Source of the DNA: Pachypanchax playfairii
Lineage: Eukaryota; Chordata; Actinopteri; Cyprinodontiformes; Aplocheilidae
DNA: 64,000 nt
Assembly: GCA_006937955.1 (NCBI GenBank)
Contig: SSNP01000173.1
Location: forward strand, 276,248-340,247
Direction of reading: 5' to 3'
The position numbers and the translations under genes are program-made. How positions within the stretch are numbered: the first letter of the stretch is position 1; the number at the start of each line of letters is the position of its first letter. This document shows, piece after piece, positions 46,001 through 57,026 of this stretch. The notes below the pieces were generated by a model. The model was not told the DNA's origin. It worked only from the letters and a program-made list of their open reading frames with translations, and did no database searches.

Positions 46001-47311
46001 GAAGTAAACGAACTGTAATATATGCAAACTGTTAAACATCAGCTGATTTTGTTCTAATGTTTGTTAGTTATCAAAATTATTAGCCCCTTTATGAAAGTAG
46101 ACAAACCTCTTCATTTACCCATAAAATAGTTTGTTATTTGTTATTTTGGAATCAAATACACTATAAAAACAATATCCACTAAGTTTAATTATCATTTTTA
46201 TTGAAAAAAAAGCCTCCTGGCCATTAAATAATTTCAGTTAACAATGAAACGTTTGTTCTGTTAGAACTTTGATGATGGTATACGGTGGTTTGAAGATGTG
46301 CATATTTTTATTGACCTTGACTGATTTTAAGATTTTGCTTCTGATCTTTGAGACTTTAAAAATCAGGCTCCAACTTACAGGAAGAAAAGGGTTCACAGAT
46401 TAAAAATAATATATCTAAGAACTTCTCCAAATTCTAATAAAGACCAACATCTTTTTCAGTGACATTCAGGTTCTTTCTGGGATTCTAAATTTAATCTTAG
46501 CCAATCAGAAAGTAGAAATAATGTGTTGATCTTTGTCTAGTAGGCCTTACCTCTTCACCGCTCAGAGCCCAAGGACTTTCCTCTTTATCGGTTACTTACC
46601 TGACAGGTGTTTCAGGCAAGAATGAAAGGATCAAAAAATAAAAGAAATTAACCCCCCAAAATTCAGGCTATTCAGGAATTTCTTCACGCTACGTGTGTAT
46701 TTGTAAGTACCGTATTTAGTTAACAGAAATTCCTCCTCCTACCTCTTAATCCAGTAACTTCCTCAATGGGACAAGACAAGGAAACACCCACAACTTTTCT
46801 CATCAAATTCAGGTTTTTGGACAACATATTTTAAAGACAGTAGCTTAAAAACAGTGAGCGATAAAGGGATAGTGTAAATAAAACATATCATGAGATTCAC
46901 CAAAAGTTTTTGAAAGTAGAAAATTTAATGATGAACAAACCTCCGAACAAAGAAATCACGTTATTTTAGTTTCTTTTTTTTTATGTTTTCTTCTACTGCA
47001 GTCATATAAGAAATCAAAAATCACTAAATCACCAAAAACTCATTGAAATATAGAATTTTATGGAACAGAAAGTTTCCAGATTCACTCTCACAACACAGAA
47101 TAAAAGAAATAAATGTTATTTGATCCTTATTTTGTCTGCTTGTCATGTTGGCTGTATAAAAACAAAAGCAATGTCAGTAAATTGCATTTCTCAACAAAAA
47201 TTTTTACACAGTCCAGTTTACTTTTGTCCTACATGTCCGGGTGACACAGTTTGAAATCTATGAGTCTGTGGTACCTCTGGAAGCAGGTACAGCTCACAGT
47301 GTAAAACCCCA
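43081..47311. other. kazrin-tmem51 intergenic region
   Basis: AT-rich sequence without a recognised gene. A small exon-like piece with a perfect donor lies at 44928-44981. CpG-bearing DNA around it (44830-44990) suggests another transposon interior. Confidence 0.5.
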
Positions 47312-47587
47312 CTAGGTCCACTTGTACTTGGTCTGACGACGACCTTTACGGCTGGTGCCGTCTGCTGTATCTTCTCCTCCCATGAAGCTGTTGTACATGT
47401 TCACACACATACAGGCTTCTTGACCTCATGGAAACTGGAAACATTCTGCTTGGTTCTGATCCTTTTCTGATGACACCCATTTTTGTGCATCGATGATAAG
47501 ACAATCACACGCTTTGTGTCGTACCACGTAAGAGTCTGCAGTTAGTTGTTTCTCATGAAAACTAGGTTGTCTCCCTTCTTCGGTGCT
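47312..47587 (-). pseudogene. decayed piggyBac-family transposase fragment
   Basis: Minus-strand reading: APKKGDNLVFMRNN, a stop, LQTLTWYDTKRVIVLSSMHK, VSSFHEVKKPVCV, then after a 2-base frameshift NMYNSFMGGEDTADGTSRKG and a stop. The W-D-KRV-VLSS-H and P-C-Y-MGG-D patterns are those of piggyBac/PGBD transposases, where MGGVD carries an acidic catalytic residue. The frameshift falls in a TGTGTGTG run, consistent with slippage. No terminal repeats were identified. Confidence 0.6.
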
Positions 47588-48420
47588 AATTGAGCTGGTC
47601 TCAGGCCTCTTAGCAGCCCCGGCTCCAGAACCGTATTGTTAGGGAGGCATGTGATGACCATGGAGGGGCTGATTTGATTTCCCCACAGATCCAAACAGAC
47701 ATGTGCTGTACTTGATCAATATGGTCTATTATTACCGGATAAGCACATATGCTCAAATGCACATGAAACACATTATATGCACATATACTCAAATGCACAT
47801 TAAAATGTTTATTTTTAATTTTATTCATTTCATTTAGCTGAGTATGTTTTAATACACTGTGAGACACAAAATCGTGACTACTTCCAAAAAAATTTCAGCT
47901 GAAAAAAAAAAAAAAAATTACCACTCTCACAGCCAATAGAATAGGGCCTATGATCGTGCAATGCATCATGGGTCGTTGCAGCCATGTTGAATGCGTCGGT
48001 TACAATGGTTTTTGTAAACAACCCGTGCACTGTTGCACCCCACAACACAGCAACGCAGAGTAAACGGATGAAATAATTACTATATTTGAGCCGCAAGACC
48101 GAGAGCGAGTGCACTGTTATCTAAAGAAAAAAGCAACTCTGCGCATCCAACATGGTGGCCATGGCTTGTGATGAGGACACGATCACAAGCCCTATGAATG
48201 AGGGGGCTAGGAGGTATGGGTGAGGGGGCAATGCCCCCCTATTTGACCCCCTGACGCTGGAGCTGCCTCTTGCCATCCTTCAACGGTTGTATCAGCCAGC
48301 TCCTTTACAGTGCCAGGTGAATCCCTGTATACCACACACTGTTTTCCTGTGTATGGGGTCATAAGCTCACACTCAAGAAGAGGAGTGGCACCATGTCCGT
48401 CAGCATCATGGTCAGCATGT
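47588..48420. repeat. transposon-derived mosaic
   Basis: It has the CpG-bearing, exon-like composition of the MITE interiors elsewhere in the window (GCAGCCATGTTGAATGCG, CATCCAACATGGTGGCCATG) and a minus-strand frame near 48250-48390 (ELMTPYTGKQCVVYRDSPGT) that I cannot assign. A 15-A run lies near 47903. It probably belongs with the neighbouring piggyBac fragment. Confidence 0.35.
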
Positions 48421-48880
48421 CATCTGGTGTACAAGGTCCACTGCAACGCAAAATCTGATTTGGCTTGAGTCAGAACAAAGGTGTTTATCAGGCTTGTTTG
48501 TGTTGTATTGCTTGTGTTTAACTTTCCTTTTATCAGCAATGATCAGCTCATCCAATGACAGTATCTTGGATGGATCATAAACCTCTTGGGGTGATGGTAT
48601 CTGGATGCACCTTGAAGATTCTGTGGTGGCCTGGTTGCCTCCTCTCATCATTGTTGGAAAAGTGTAAGGTGCATTGCAATTTATTTAGGCACTTTGCTTT
48701 TATTTTTATGTTTTTATATTGGAGCTGTTGCAGTTCTGTTATTGTTTGATGCCACACTGTAATGCAGTTCTTTTGGAACTCTTATCTGATTATAATCTGC
48801 TTTGAATCTAAAAATAAGAATTCTGAATGAAAAGCTACAAGAGTCATTATCACACAGCTTGATGCTATCGCACAGAAGGC

Positions 48881-49130
48881 ATTTTTTGTTGCGTCAGTAT
48901 TGTTTTCTCTGCTTTTCTGTCTCTTGTTCTCGTATTTCTCATGTTTGGAAGTGTTTAGCCATCAAATAAACCTCTATTTTCTTAACTATTTCCTTTGTTT
49001 GATTTCACACACCTGCAACCTGTTCTCCTGCTCACTCACTCCTTGAAAATCAGTCCAAGTATAATGAAATCCTCACAGATACACCCCAGTTTTATTTAAT
49101 TAAACGGAAATTGATTCCAAACACTTTTTA
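48881..49130 (+). repeat. repeat copy A upstream of tmem51
   Basis: About 250 bp matching 51209-51472 with scattered differences. Shared blocks include CTGCAACCTGTTCTCCTGCT, ATTATGAAATC-type sequence and GAAATTGATT-CAAACACTTT. Copy A has AATAAA near 48965 that copy B lacks. It is either a dispersed repeat or a local duplication. Confidence 0.8.
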
Positions 49131-49954
49131 TGGTTTGACTTGTGGGCGTTTCCCTGTCTTGCCCTATAGAGGAAGCAACTCGCTTGGCACTAGGACCCAG
49201 AGGAAGCAGCAGGTGGGAGGAGGGAGGCCTTATTACGGTTGGAATTTGTACAAAGTTCCTGTTAACTTTACTTACAGAGACGCATTTTGTGTAAAGAAAT
49301 TCCATAGTTATTTTCTTTTTAGAATAAACACATGAAAAGAGCCTGAATTTGGGAAGGTTTATTTCTTCTTTTTTTTGATCCGTTCGTTCTTGCCTGGAAC
49401 ACCTGCGTGATTCAGGTAAACTGCCCGATAAAGAGGGAAGTCCGTGGAAAGGTAAGGCCTCTCTCAGATCACTTGACAGAGTCAAACTAACTCAGAGATC
49501 AGTCTGAGCTTTACTTATTGGTTAATATTATAGTACTTCATCATGTTTATGTGACGTTTTCCATCAGATCTGCTTAAAGTCAAACACCTTGGTGAGGGTG
49601 TGATAGGACAGGTCCTTCTCAGGTCTCAACTACTTTACAAAAAAAAAAAAAAAAATGGGAGTGTTTCTTCACGTTGGTTGATTCATAGAGATCATCGCAG
49701 TTTTTTCCTGCATTTCTGTCAGAGACGGAAGATTTGACCGTGTTATAATCCTGTAAATGTTCTGATGTCGACCTGGCCACGCCCATGCACGCTGATCAAC
49801 CGGCCTGCAACATGTCGCTGCTGTGAACAACTGAGAACTAATGCCTAAACCCTTAAATGTAAAACATCTACCACATGATGTGAGAAACATGCGTGTAGTC
49901 AGCTGGATCGCAGAGATCCTTCCTACAGTAGAAGATTAAATCATCAACAAATGT

Positions 49955-50150
49955 TTTCAATTCAATTCATGTTTATTTGTTCAGTGTCATTTCATAACAA
50001 ATGGCATTTCTAGGCAGTTTACAGAAAAATCAAGTCAATCAGTAAAAAATACAACTTCTTCTATCTACAGTAAGAAACCAGTCAATTGGGTTGAAGCATC
50101 AATTCAACATAACATCCTGAGCAGCATGAGGTGAAAGTGGAAAGAAATTT
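49955..50150 (-). mobile_element. L2-like LINE 3' fragment (antisense)
   Basis: TTTCAATTCAATTCATGTTT, then ATTTGTTCAGTGTCATTTCA and AAATGGCATTTCTAGGCAGT. This is a diverged reverse complement of the abundant fish L2-type 3' end (TATAGCGCCAATTCA...TGTCATCTCAAGGCAC). It has no reading frame. Confidence 0.5.
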
Positions 50151-50792
50151 TAAATCTTTACATTTTAGTCAGTTTCACATTATGGCAAAAATATGATGAA
50201 ATTCCAGCCACGAGGGAGACAGATCACTTGCTACACCGCCAATTTCCCCTGCAAACAGTCTGTAAATTCTCTATAAATATCTATGTGATGCAACATCTAT
50301 GGCTATGCAGCGGTTTAACGATTTCATGTCTGCACAAAGTGATTTAAAATGTGGATATTTGAGCTCTAAGATGGCAGAAATTTCCTTGTGACTAGCATTA
50401 GCTTACTGTCCAATCAGAAACCGTCTGCAACAACTGACATATTAATTATTTCCACTTTAAAATCTGAGCTGTTGCTTTTAAGACCATTCCTATTCAAGAC
50501 AATTTAACTGATACACAAAATCAACATTACATTTTCCAACCTTTTTTTGTTTTGGATTTATGCTATATTTTAGTTAATTTCATTCCCTCTCATGGTTGCT
50601 ATAGAGATTAATTGGAAGCTTTACATTTTGGCTTATTTCATACAGTTTACAGTAACTCTTTGCTGTATTGCACTACAACTGTTGCAGCTTGACTAAATCA
50701 CAGACCTTCTATTTAAGCATATATAAATATTTATTACAGACAATGAATCTTTGTATTTCTAGTACATGCTTCTGTTGGTTTCATACAAACAC

Positions 50793-50820
50793 AGTAATAA
50801 TAATAATAATAATAATAAAG
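50793..50820 (+). repeat. (TAA)n microsatellite
   Basis: About nine AAT/TAA units in the tmem51 upstream region. Confidence 0.9.
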
Positions 50821-51208
50821 ACTTACATTTAGATCCCAGGAAGCACATTAACACCTGAATGTCAATGAAAAGATGTCTGTTTTTATTAGAATTTCTAAAA
50901 GTTCTTAGAAATGAGTCTCAGAAAAATTCTGAGACTTATTTTCCTTCATTTTGATCTTGAATTTAGCCCTGAGTAAGAGGACAACAGTGTAACAGTTTCA
51001 GTAAATTGAAACCTGATTATTTAAAGCCTTAAAAACCAGCAGCAAAATCTTCAAATCAGTCAAGGTCCAGCCAAAACTTCAAATCTAAAATTAAATTTAA
51101 TATTAATCAATTTAATCTCCTAATGAGGTTCCGTTAAAAACAAATGATTAAAGTGCTGATGTTTAATTAAACCTATTGGATGTAAGAATGTCATCGTTGC
51201 TCAGTAGG

Positions 51209-51472
51209 TTTTTTGTTGTTGTTGCTTTATTGTTGATTTTTCAGCATTTCTGTTTCATGTACTTCTCATGTTTGAACGTGTTTCACTGAACTTCTATTTT
51301 CTAGATTTTTCTTTCCTCTGCTTGTTTTCACACAACTGCAACCTGTTCTCCTGCTCACTCAATCCTTAAAAATGCAGCTGTCTGTACATCAGTCCTGCCA
51401 AATATTATGAAATCATCACAGATGCACCCCAGTTTGTTCAATGTAACAGAAATTGATTACAAACACTTTTTG
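51209..51472 (+). repeat. repeat copy B, next to tmem51 exon 1
   Basis: Second copy of the 48881-49130 segment, ending about 75 bp before the tmem51 exon acceptor. Both copies have the same orientation and are about 2.3 kb apart. Confidence 0.8.
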
Positions 51473-51548
51473 TATTGATCGTTATTAATTGTGACTCGGT
51501 TGCCAATTATCAAAGTTTCTGTCTTCTGCAACAGTTTGACCTGCAGGT

Positions 51549-51934
51549 ATGTGTTCCAGTCAAGGTATATGTGGGGGCAACAGTCGATCCAACTCAGAAG
51601 CGAGAGGCTCAACTGCTCACTACGCCCTCTGCGCCCTCGGAGTGGGACTCGTCGCTCTGGGGATTGTCATGATAGTATGGACAGTAATACCCCAAGGAGA
51701 GCCAACAGGTACTTTGTCTGGAAACTCTACTTCGGTTCCTGGTGATGATAATACCCCAGAGGATCGGACAAAATCCTCATCAGTGGCGCTGGCGCTGGTT
51801 GGAGTTGGGATGGTGTTGCTGCTCTTGTCCATTTGTCTTGGTCTGAGGAGCAAGAGACGAGCTCAGAACAGCAACCAGACGGCGACGACAAGAGACGCTT
51901 ATATGGACCACGTGGCAGGACAAGAGGAACAGCA
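51549..51934 (+). CDS. tmem51: TMEM51, coding exon 1
   Basis: This is the N-terminal exon of transmembrane protein 51, a small two-pass membrane protein of poorly known function. The acceptor is GACCTGCAG at 51546, with ATG three bases later. An in-frame TGA at 51537 bounds the start. The donor is CAGCA-GTGAGT, phase 2. Residues about 24-47 (HYALCALGVGLVALGIVMIV) form the first membrane segment. Residues 48-78 are a short loop with an N-glycosylation sequon at N59 (NST), and residues 79-98 (VALALVGVGMVLLLLSICLG) form the second segment, followed by a basic stop-transfer RSKRR. The HYAL-A-G-G and VGxGxxLLLLSICL patterns match vertebrate TMEM51 as I recall it. Confidence 0.92.
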
Positions 51935-52052
51935 GTGAGTTCTGCTTTTTCATTCCAAACTGTGGGAATTTAGCATTTAGCGATACATATATGTGCTGCT
52001 GTTCATTCTACACGCAAGTAAAACATTTAATTAAAATAGAAAAAGCTGATAC

Positions 52053-52335
52053 AAATCAAATCAAAAATACTTTATTAATCCCCGAAGGGAAATTAAGTGT
52101 TGTTGTAGCTCAGTTCTTTTTCAGGAAGCCATTATAGAAGGTTATAGCTGTAGACAGGAAGGATCTCCTGTAGCGTTCTGTGCTGCAGTGGATTATGAAG
52201 AATCTTCTGGCTGAAGACACTCTGTTGTTGAGTTACTGTGTTCTGAAGAGGATGATGAGGGTTTTCCATCATGTTCTTCATCCTCCTTTGGACAATCAAC
52301 TCAAGAGACTTCAGTTCAGTAAAACGCATGATGCT
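52053..52335 (-). mobile_element. LINE 3' fragment (antisense), second copy
   Basis: It has the same tail as the 7808 copy (TACTTTATTAATCCCCGAAG) and extends further 5'. The minus-strand frame ELKSLELIVQRRMKNMMENP and HRTLQEILPVYSYNLL resembles the reverse-transcriptase C-terminal region of fish LINEs. It lies in the tmem51 intron. Confidence 0.7.
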
Positions 52336-53074
52336 GTATTCCTGATACTCTGGCTCTGAGTTTCAAGTTCATCCATTTTGTTAGCAAAGAGATCTCACAT
52401 TTGTCAATATGACTGATGGAAGTGAAGGTTTAAACTTCCTCTTTCTCTCTCTTCACTTTGCTCCTGCTCTGCATCCACGTCTTCTTCTTTTGAGCTCATC
52501 AGGGATCCAGAGTTTCAATTTGAGGGTTATTTCAGCCTTAGAGATGTCAGTTAGTTGCTCTTTCTTGTAAACAAGTCTCTTGTTGCCATGGTTACGCATC
52601 ATAACAAGTGGCAAAAAAGTGACAAATCAAGCAAAAAACCTCAATCAGCACAGTACCCAAATCAGAAGAAAAGCATTTAGAAAATATTTCCAAAAGAAAA
52701 AAAACTAGCAAGAAATACTCAAAAAGAACAAAAAATGCTAGCAAATGCTAGCTAAGTCACAGAGCTACTCCAACAAGCTGCAACCAGTTGTAGCGCTATT
52801 CCGGAATGCAATATTAAGCCAATGGTGAATATCAGAGTTTTAGCCACTTTATAACAGCACAGGATTTCAGTAGCACTTTCCCACAAACATGAGCTGTATT
52901 AACCAGCACTGTGACACAGATGAGTTTAGCTGGGTTTATTGTTCAGGAGGTGATAAACTGAGCAAAATTAGACAGAAAACTGCACATGAACTTTTGCTTG
53001 TAAACGTTTCAATCTGACTTATTTCTGGTTTGTTTGCAATTCTGTCTCACTGTCCCTTCCGACGTCCCTTACAG

Positions 53075-53507
53075 GAACGTAGATCCAGCTGCGTACAATG
53101 TGCCGAGCTACGAGGAGGTTGTTAGTGGCAACAACTACCCCGTCCGCCAGAGCAACTTGAGACAGAGCACCTCGCAGCTGCCGTCCTACGAGGACATCTT
53201 AGCAGCTGTAGAAAACGAGGGAACGGAGCCTGCTAACAACACCGGTGAGGAAGCTGCTCTTAACAATCAAACAACAACCCCAGATCAACCCGCCAGCGGC
53301 CTCTCACCCACCCCCAGCATGCCCACACGCAGCGCCAGCCGGGCCAGCCGCTTCCTGAAGCCCCTCAGAGTTAGAAGGATAAAGTCAGACAAACTGCACC
53401 AGAAAGACTTCCGCCTTCAGATCCGCAGCCCCACACAAAACCCTGTGACCATTGAGCCCATCACTCCACCCCCACAGTATGAAAACAAGATGCCGGAACT
53501 GCAATAA
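53075..53507 (+). CDS. tmem51: TMEM51, coding exon 2 (cytoplasmic tail)
   Basis: The acceptor is GACGTCCCTTACAG. The exon opens in phase 2 (CA+G) and ends at TAA 53505-53507, giving a 272-residue protein against 253 that I recall for human. The tail carries VPSYEEV (about 138-144), LPSYEDI (about 164-170) and TPPPQY (about 259-264); the last is a PPxY motif of the kind bound by WW-domain proteins such as NEDD4-family ligases. The basic block RFLKPLRVRRIKSDKL (about 221-236) is highly conserved in the family. A tail dense in PY-like motifs suggests trafficking or ubiquitylation control; that is inference. Confidence 0.94.
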
Positions 53508-54375
53508 TATCTCCTCTTCATGACTCCCTAAATAGGTAAAATAATAACTGATGAAAATTCTGAAATCCTGTTTTTAAGAGCAGCAGAATGAAGGTGGATC
53601 TCACCCTCTTCATCAACGAAGCCTCTGATTGGTGCTTGTATTCAGTCACAACCCATTATTACACCTGTAGAAAAGAATCAGTGATTATTTCAACCAAAAT
53701 TTGTATCAAAAAAGGACATTTCAGTTGTATTTATGAACCAAGTTGAACGTTTATCTTGTGGTGTTGCTTTAACATTGAATTTTAAAACCATATTTGATGT
53801 TAAAAGGGGCATTTAGGAATACTAATTAGATTATATTTGATGTTTTGTGAGTTTGGTAGTTAGGAACTGTGACATAATGCTAAAAGAAACTGTAGTTTGT
53901 GTTGTTTATAAAGTCTTTGTCTTTAGATAAACTATTTCAGATTCCTGTTTTACACACAGCGGAGAAGGAAAATGAATTTTATATCAGAAATTAACAGTTT
54001 AATGTTTTGTCGTGATCTTAAGCAGATTGTTTTTAATAAGAGTTAAAATGTTGAAACACTGTTAAATTTATATTTTATAGCAGCATGTTCTATTTCTTTT
54101 ACCATCGTTTATTGTTTTGTGTGTAAATATATGTAAAATGGATTTTATTCATTATTTGTGTTCTTCTAAAGTTTAGTTCTTAAAGCAGATTAATATTTTA
54201 ATACAACATGTGGCAGGAACAGATGAAGTTATTGTAAATGTTGCAGTTTTCCTCAGTGAGTCAACAACATGTATTTTTTTTAATTTGCATGCTGTAAATT
54301 TGTCAGAGTTGTATTTATTTGGAACTGATAAATGTTCTTTAATTCTTGGTTAATAAAAATTTATTTGTTGAGGTT
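53508..54375 (+). other. tmem51 3' UTR
   Basis: AT-rich sequence with no coding potential between the tmem51 stop and the AATAAA at 54352-54357. The signal is followed by a GT-rich stretch (TTTGTTGAGGTTCTC) and then a (TA)n run. Confidence 0.8.
54352..54357 (+). terminator. tmem51 poly(A) signal
   Basis: AATAAA about 845 bp after the tmem51 stop codon, with T/GT-rich sequence directly downstream. Confidence 0.75.
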
Positions 54376-55539
54376 CTCTTTGAGTTTATTGTATATATAT
54401 ATATATATTTTTTTTTATTAATCCGCTGTCACTTACAAAGTTTCTGGAAACAAATTGACATCTTTAGTGGAACTTTAGCTCTTTAGTTGACATTTTGCAC
54501 CACCTAGTGGCTGTAAAGGTCATCGTTGTAACCAGATAGATATGTGAAAGACTCGTACTACCAATAATGATAAAAAAAATAAACTCTCTGGAATAATTGA
54601 GGTAATTCAGATTAATGATTAATAGAAAGTTAAGTGTGATTGTTGAAATTTATCGTTTGAGCTTCATTTTAGGTTTTAATGTAAAAGCATCCAATTGAAA
54701 ACTTTGCTTGGATCTTTTACTATAAAGTTTATTCACTGTGAAATGGTCTGCTAACATCAGTCAACACTACCTGTTACACACTCATTTTTTTTCAGTAGAC
54801 ATTAAAGTTATTTAAGAAAAGCACATCAAACCCAGAGCTTGAAGTGACTGATTTTAACCACCAAATATCCAAAAGACACCTTATCGTTTCATTATTTAAC
54901 AGGAACATTGGAAACATCAAGTGTTTGAGGTTACAAGAGGTTGAAATGATCATCTGTAGCTTCTGATTCCTGTTGTAATTAATTTCACTTTCATTTATTT
55001 AGAATGAGCCATGTTTAAATACTAAAATCACAGATTTCTTTTTCAAGTATAAATAAGTGGCAATGTGACAAGATAAGAACACATTTTATAGTTTTTCTCT
55101 TTACACTAAAAATCTAAATAAATACACAAACCTTTTAATAACGTTTATCTGCCTTTTCCTATATGCGGAGGACATGGCATTGGATGAAAATACAAATGAG
55201 TATTCACATGTTACATGTTTACTGATGTGCAACATCCTCAAAGTAAAATCACCAAATTGCAAATGATAATGGAAATATACTCTCAGATAAGAAACGATAG
55301 AAATTATAATTGTACTCAGGTGAGTAGCTATAATAATGTGTCATCTTGGAAGTGGACAATATTTTCACAAGAAATCAAGTTTTTACCCTTTCAGGCTGTC
55401 ATTTCTGTCAAAGTAAGATTAATATTATAAAACCAGACTGCCCGGTTCGGTTCATACATAAAGTTGAGTTCGACTTTGTATTTTTCAGAATCATTTTTAG
55501 GAGCTCCACCCTCGCCTCGGTTTAGAGATTTGTCTTTTT
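54376..55539. other. tmem51-ski intergenic spacer
   Basis: About 1.2 kb of AT-rich DNA starting with a (TA)n run. A CTCF-like word lies at 54499-54512. No other feature recognised. Confidence 0.55.
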
Positions 55540-56072
55540 CTTTTTTTATGTGCAGCTGCCATGAAGCGGGGGGAGGAACAGCTGGCTGACGGAAGAGCCA
55601 GCCTGGGGAGTCAGTCACATTCCTGGCTGGGATTCAATGACTGAACCAGACACAAACAAACACACATACACAGAGAGAGAGAGACACTCACACACACTGA
55701 GTGAGTGCGTGAGTGAGTGAGAGGGGAGACAGACTGAGAGTACGCCAGACTGAGCAGACGAAGCTTATTTCGGGCGCATATTAGGAGTGCGTAAAACCGC
55801 AGGAATATAACACAGTACACGCTGATTGTACGTTGGAGAAAACGAGTTTTAAGTCTGTGAGTTGACGATTTAATTTTTGCTTCCGTTTACAGGAGCTGCC
55901 CTGTGATTTCAGCAGCTTTCAGTTGTTTGAATGGACGCGCTTGGAAGCTTCTCCACAAACATGGAAATGCGTCTTTCCGAGCTTGTTCCCGTATGTTGAG
56001 GACGCCCGACCCATTAAGTCGATTTCAGCTTTCGTTTTGAGTTTTGAACTCACTATTCCACGACACCACAAC
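55540..56072 (+). promoter_or_regulatory. ski promoter-proximal region and 5' leader
   Basis: CpG content rises from about 55.55 kb toward the ski start, in contrast to the AT-rich upstream DNA. A GA/CA/GAGT simple-sequence tract lies at about 55672-55722. The leader contains a short upstream ORF (55931-55999). The transcription start is not defined. Confidence 0.5.
55931..55999 (+). other. upstream ORF in the ski leader
   Basis: ATG to TGA, 22 codons, in a frame different from the ski coding frame and ending 73 bp before the ski ATG. It contains two further in-frame ATGs. If the transcript starts upstream of it, it could reduce ski translation; this is inference. Confidence 0.45.
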
Positions 56073-56966
56073 ATGGAGGGCACCAGCTTTCAGCCCCATC
56101 CCGGACTTCAGCAAACTCTGAAGCAGTTTCATCTGAGTTCCATGCGCTCTCTCGGTGGTCCGGCGGCGTTCTCCGCTCGGTGGCACCAGGACTCGCTCTT
56201 CGGGAAAGATGGAAAATCTGCTGAGGTGATGCTCTCCCTACCGGCCCAGACTCCTCCAGTCATGTCCGGACCACTTTTCATTCCGTCCGACCGCTCCACG
56301 GAGAGGTGCGAGACGGTGCTGGAGCGAGAGCCCATCTCCTGCTTCGTGGTCGGCGGGGAGAAGCGCTTGTGCCTGCCGCAGATCCTCAACAGCGTCCTGA
56401 GAGATTTCTCCCTCCAGCAGATTAACTCGGTGTGTGATGACCTGCACATCTACTGCTCCAGGTGCACGGCGGACCAGCTGGAGATCCTAAAAGTTGTGGG
56501 CATCCTGCCTTTTTCGGCGCCGTCCTGCGGGCTGATCACTCAGACGGATGCTGAGCGTCTCTGCAACGCTCTCATCTACGGCGGTACGTACCCGCCTCAC
56601 TGCAACAAGGAGTTGGGCTCCCTGGAGTTGGAGCGAACCGAGAAAAGCTTTAAAGTGTATCACGAATGTTTCGGTCGGTGCAAAGGGTTGTTTGTACCGG
56701 AACTGTACACCGGCCCGGCCGCCGCCTGCATCCAGTGCATGGATTGCAGACTCATGTACCCACCTCATAAGTTTGTGGTCCACAGTCACAAGAGACTGGA
56801 GAACCGGACAGTCCACTGGGGGTTCGATTCCGCCAACTGGAGGGCTTATGTGCTCTTAGATCCGGACTACACCGACAAAGAAGAGAAAAGTCATCTGGAG
56901 CAGCTGCTGAGAGAATTAAAAGGAAAATATGATCTGGGTGGAAAGCTGCCCAGTAAACCCTGCAGA
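56073..56966 (+). CDS. ski: SKI proto-oncogene protein, coding exon 1 (partial gene)
   Basis: SKI is a nuclear co-repressor that binds SMAD2/3 and SMAD4 and dampens TGF-beta/BMP transcription. This 298-codon exon starts at ATG 56073, the first in-frame ATG, in a good context (CAACATGG), and ends at an AGA-GTAAGT donor in phase 0. Residues 6-37 ([26 protein letters not shown]) are the R-SMAD-binding segment, whose human counterpart is mutated in Shprintzen-Goldberg syndrome. About 75-175 is the Ski/Sno/Dac domain ([49 protein letters not shown]). About 190-285 is the SAND-like SMAD4-binding domain with its conserved Cys/His set ([41 protein letters not shown]). The coiled-coil exons are not in the window. 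SKIL is excluded by the SKI-like N-terminus, from memory. Confidence 0.95.
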
Positions 56967-56997
56967 GTAAGTCTAAGCTACGATATTCAATTATCAT

Positions 56998-57007
56998 NNN
57001 NNNNNNN
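56998..57007. other. assembly gap (10 N)
   Basis: Ten undetermined bases just after the ski exon 1 donor, immediately followed by 19 consecutive G. The surrounding sequence should be treated as unreliable. A single N also occurs at 27883 after a T-run. Confidence 0.98.
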
Positions 57008-57026
57008 GGGGGGGGGGGGGGGGGGG

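Noticed and set aside
49096..49485. 129-codon minus-strand frame
   Set aside because: No family match, and it overlaps repeat copy A and a possible tmem51 leader exon; likely chance.
55672..55722. GA/CA/GAGT tract as a promoter element of ski
   Set aside because: Simple sequence with no specific motif; recorded only as part of the leader region.
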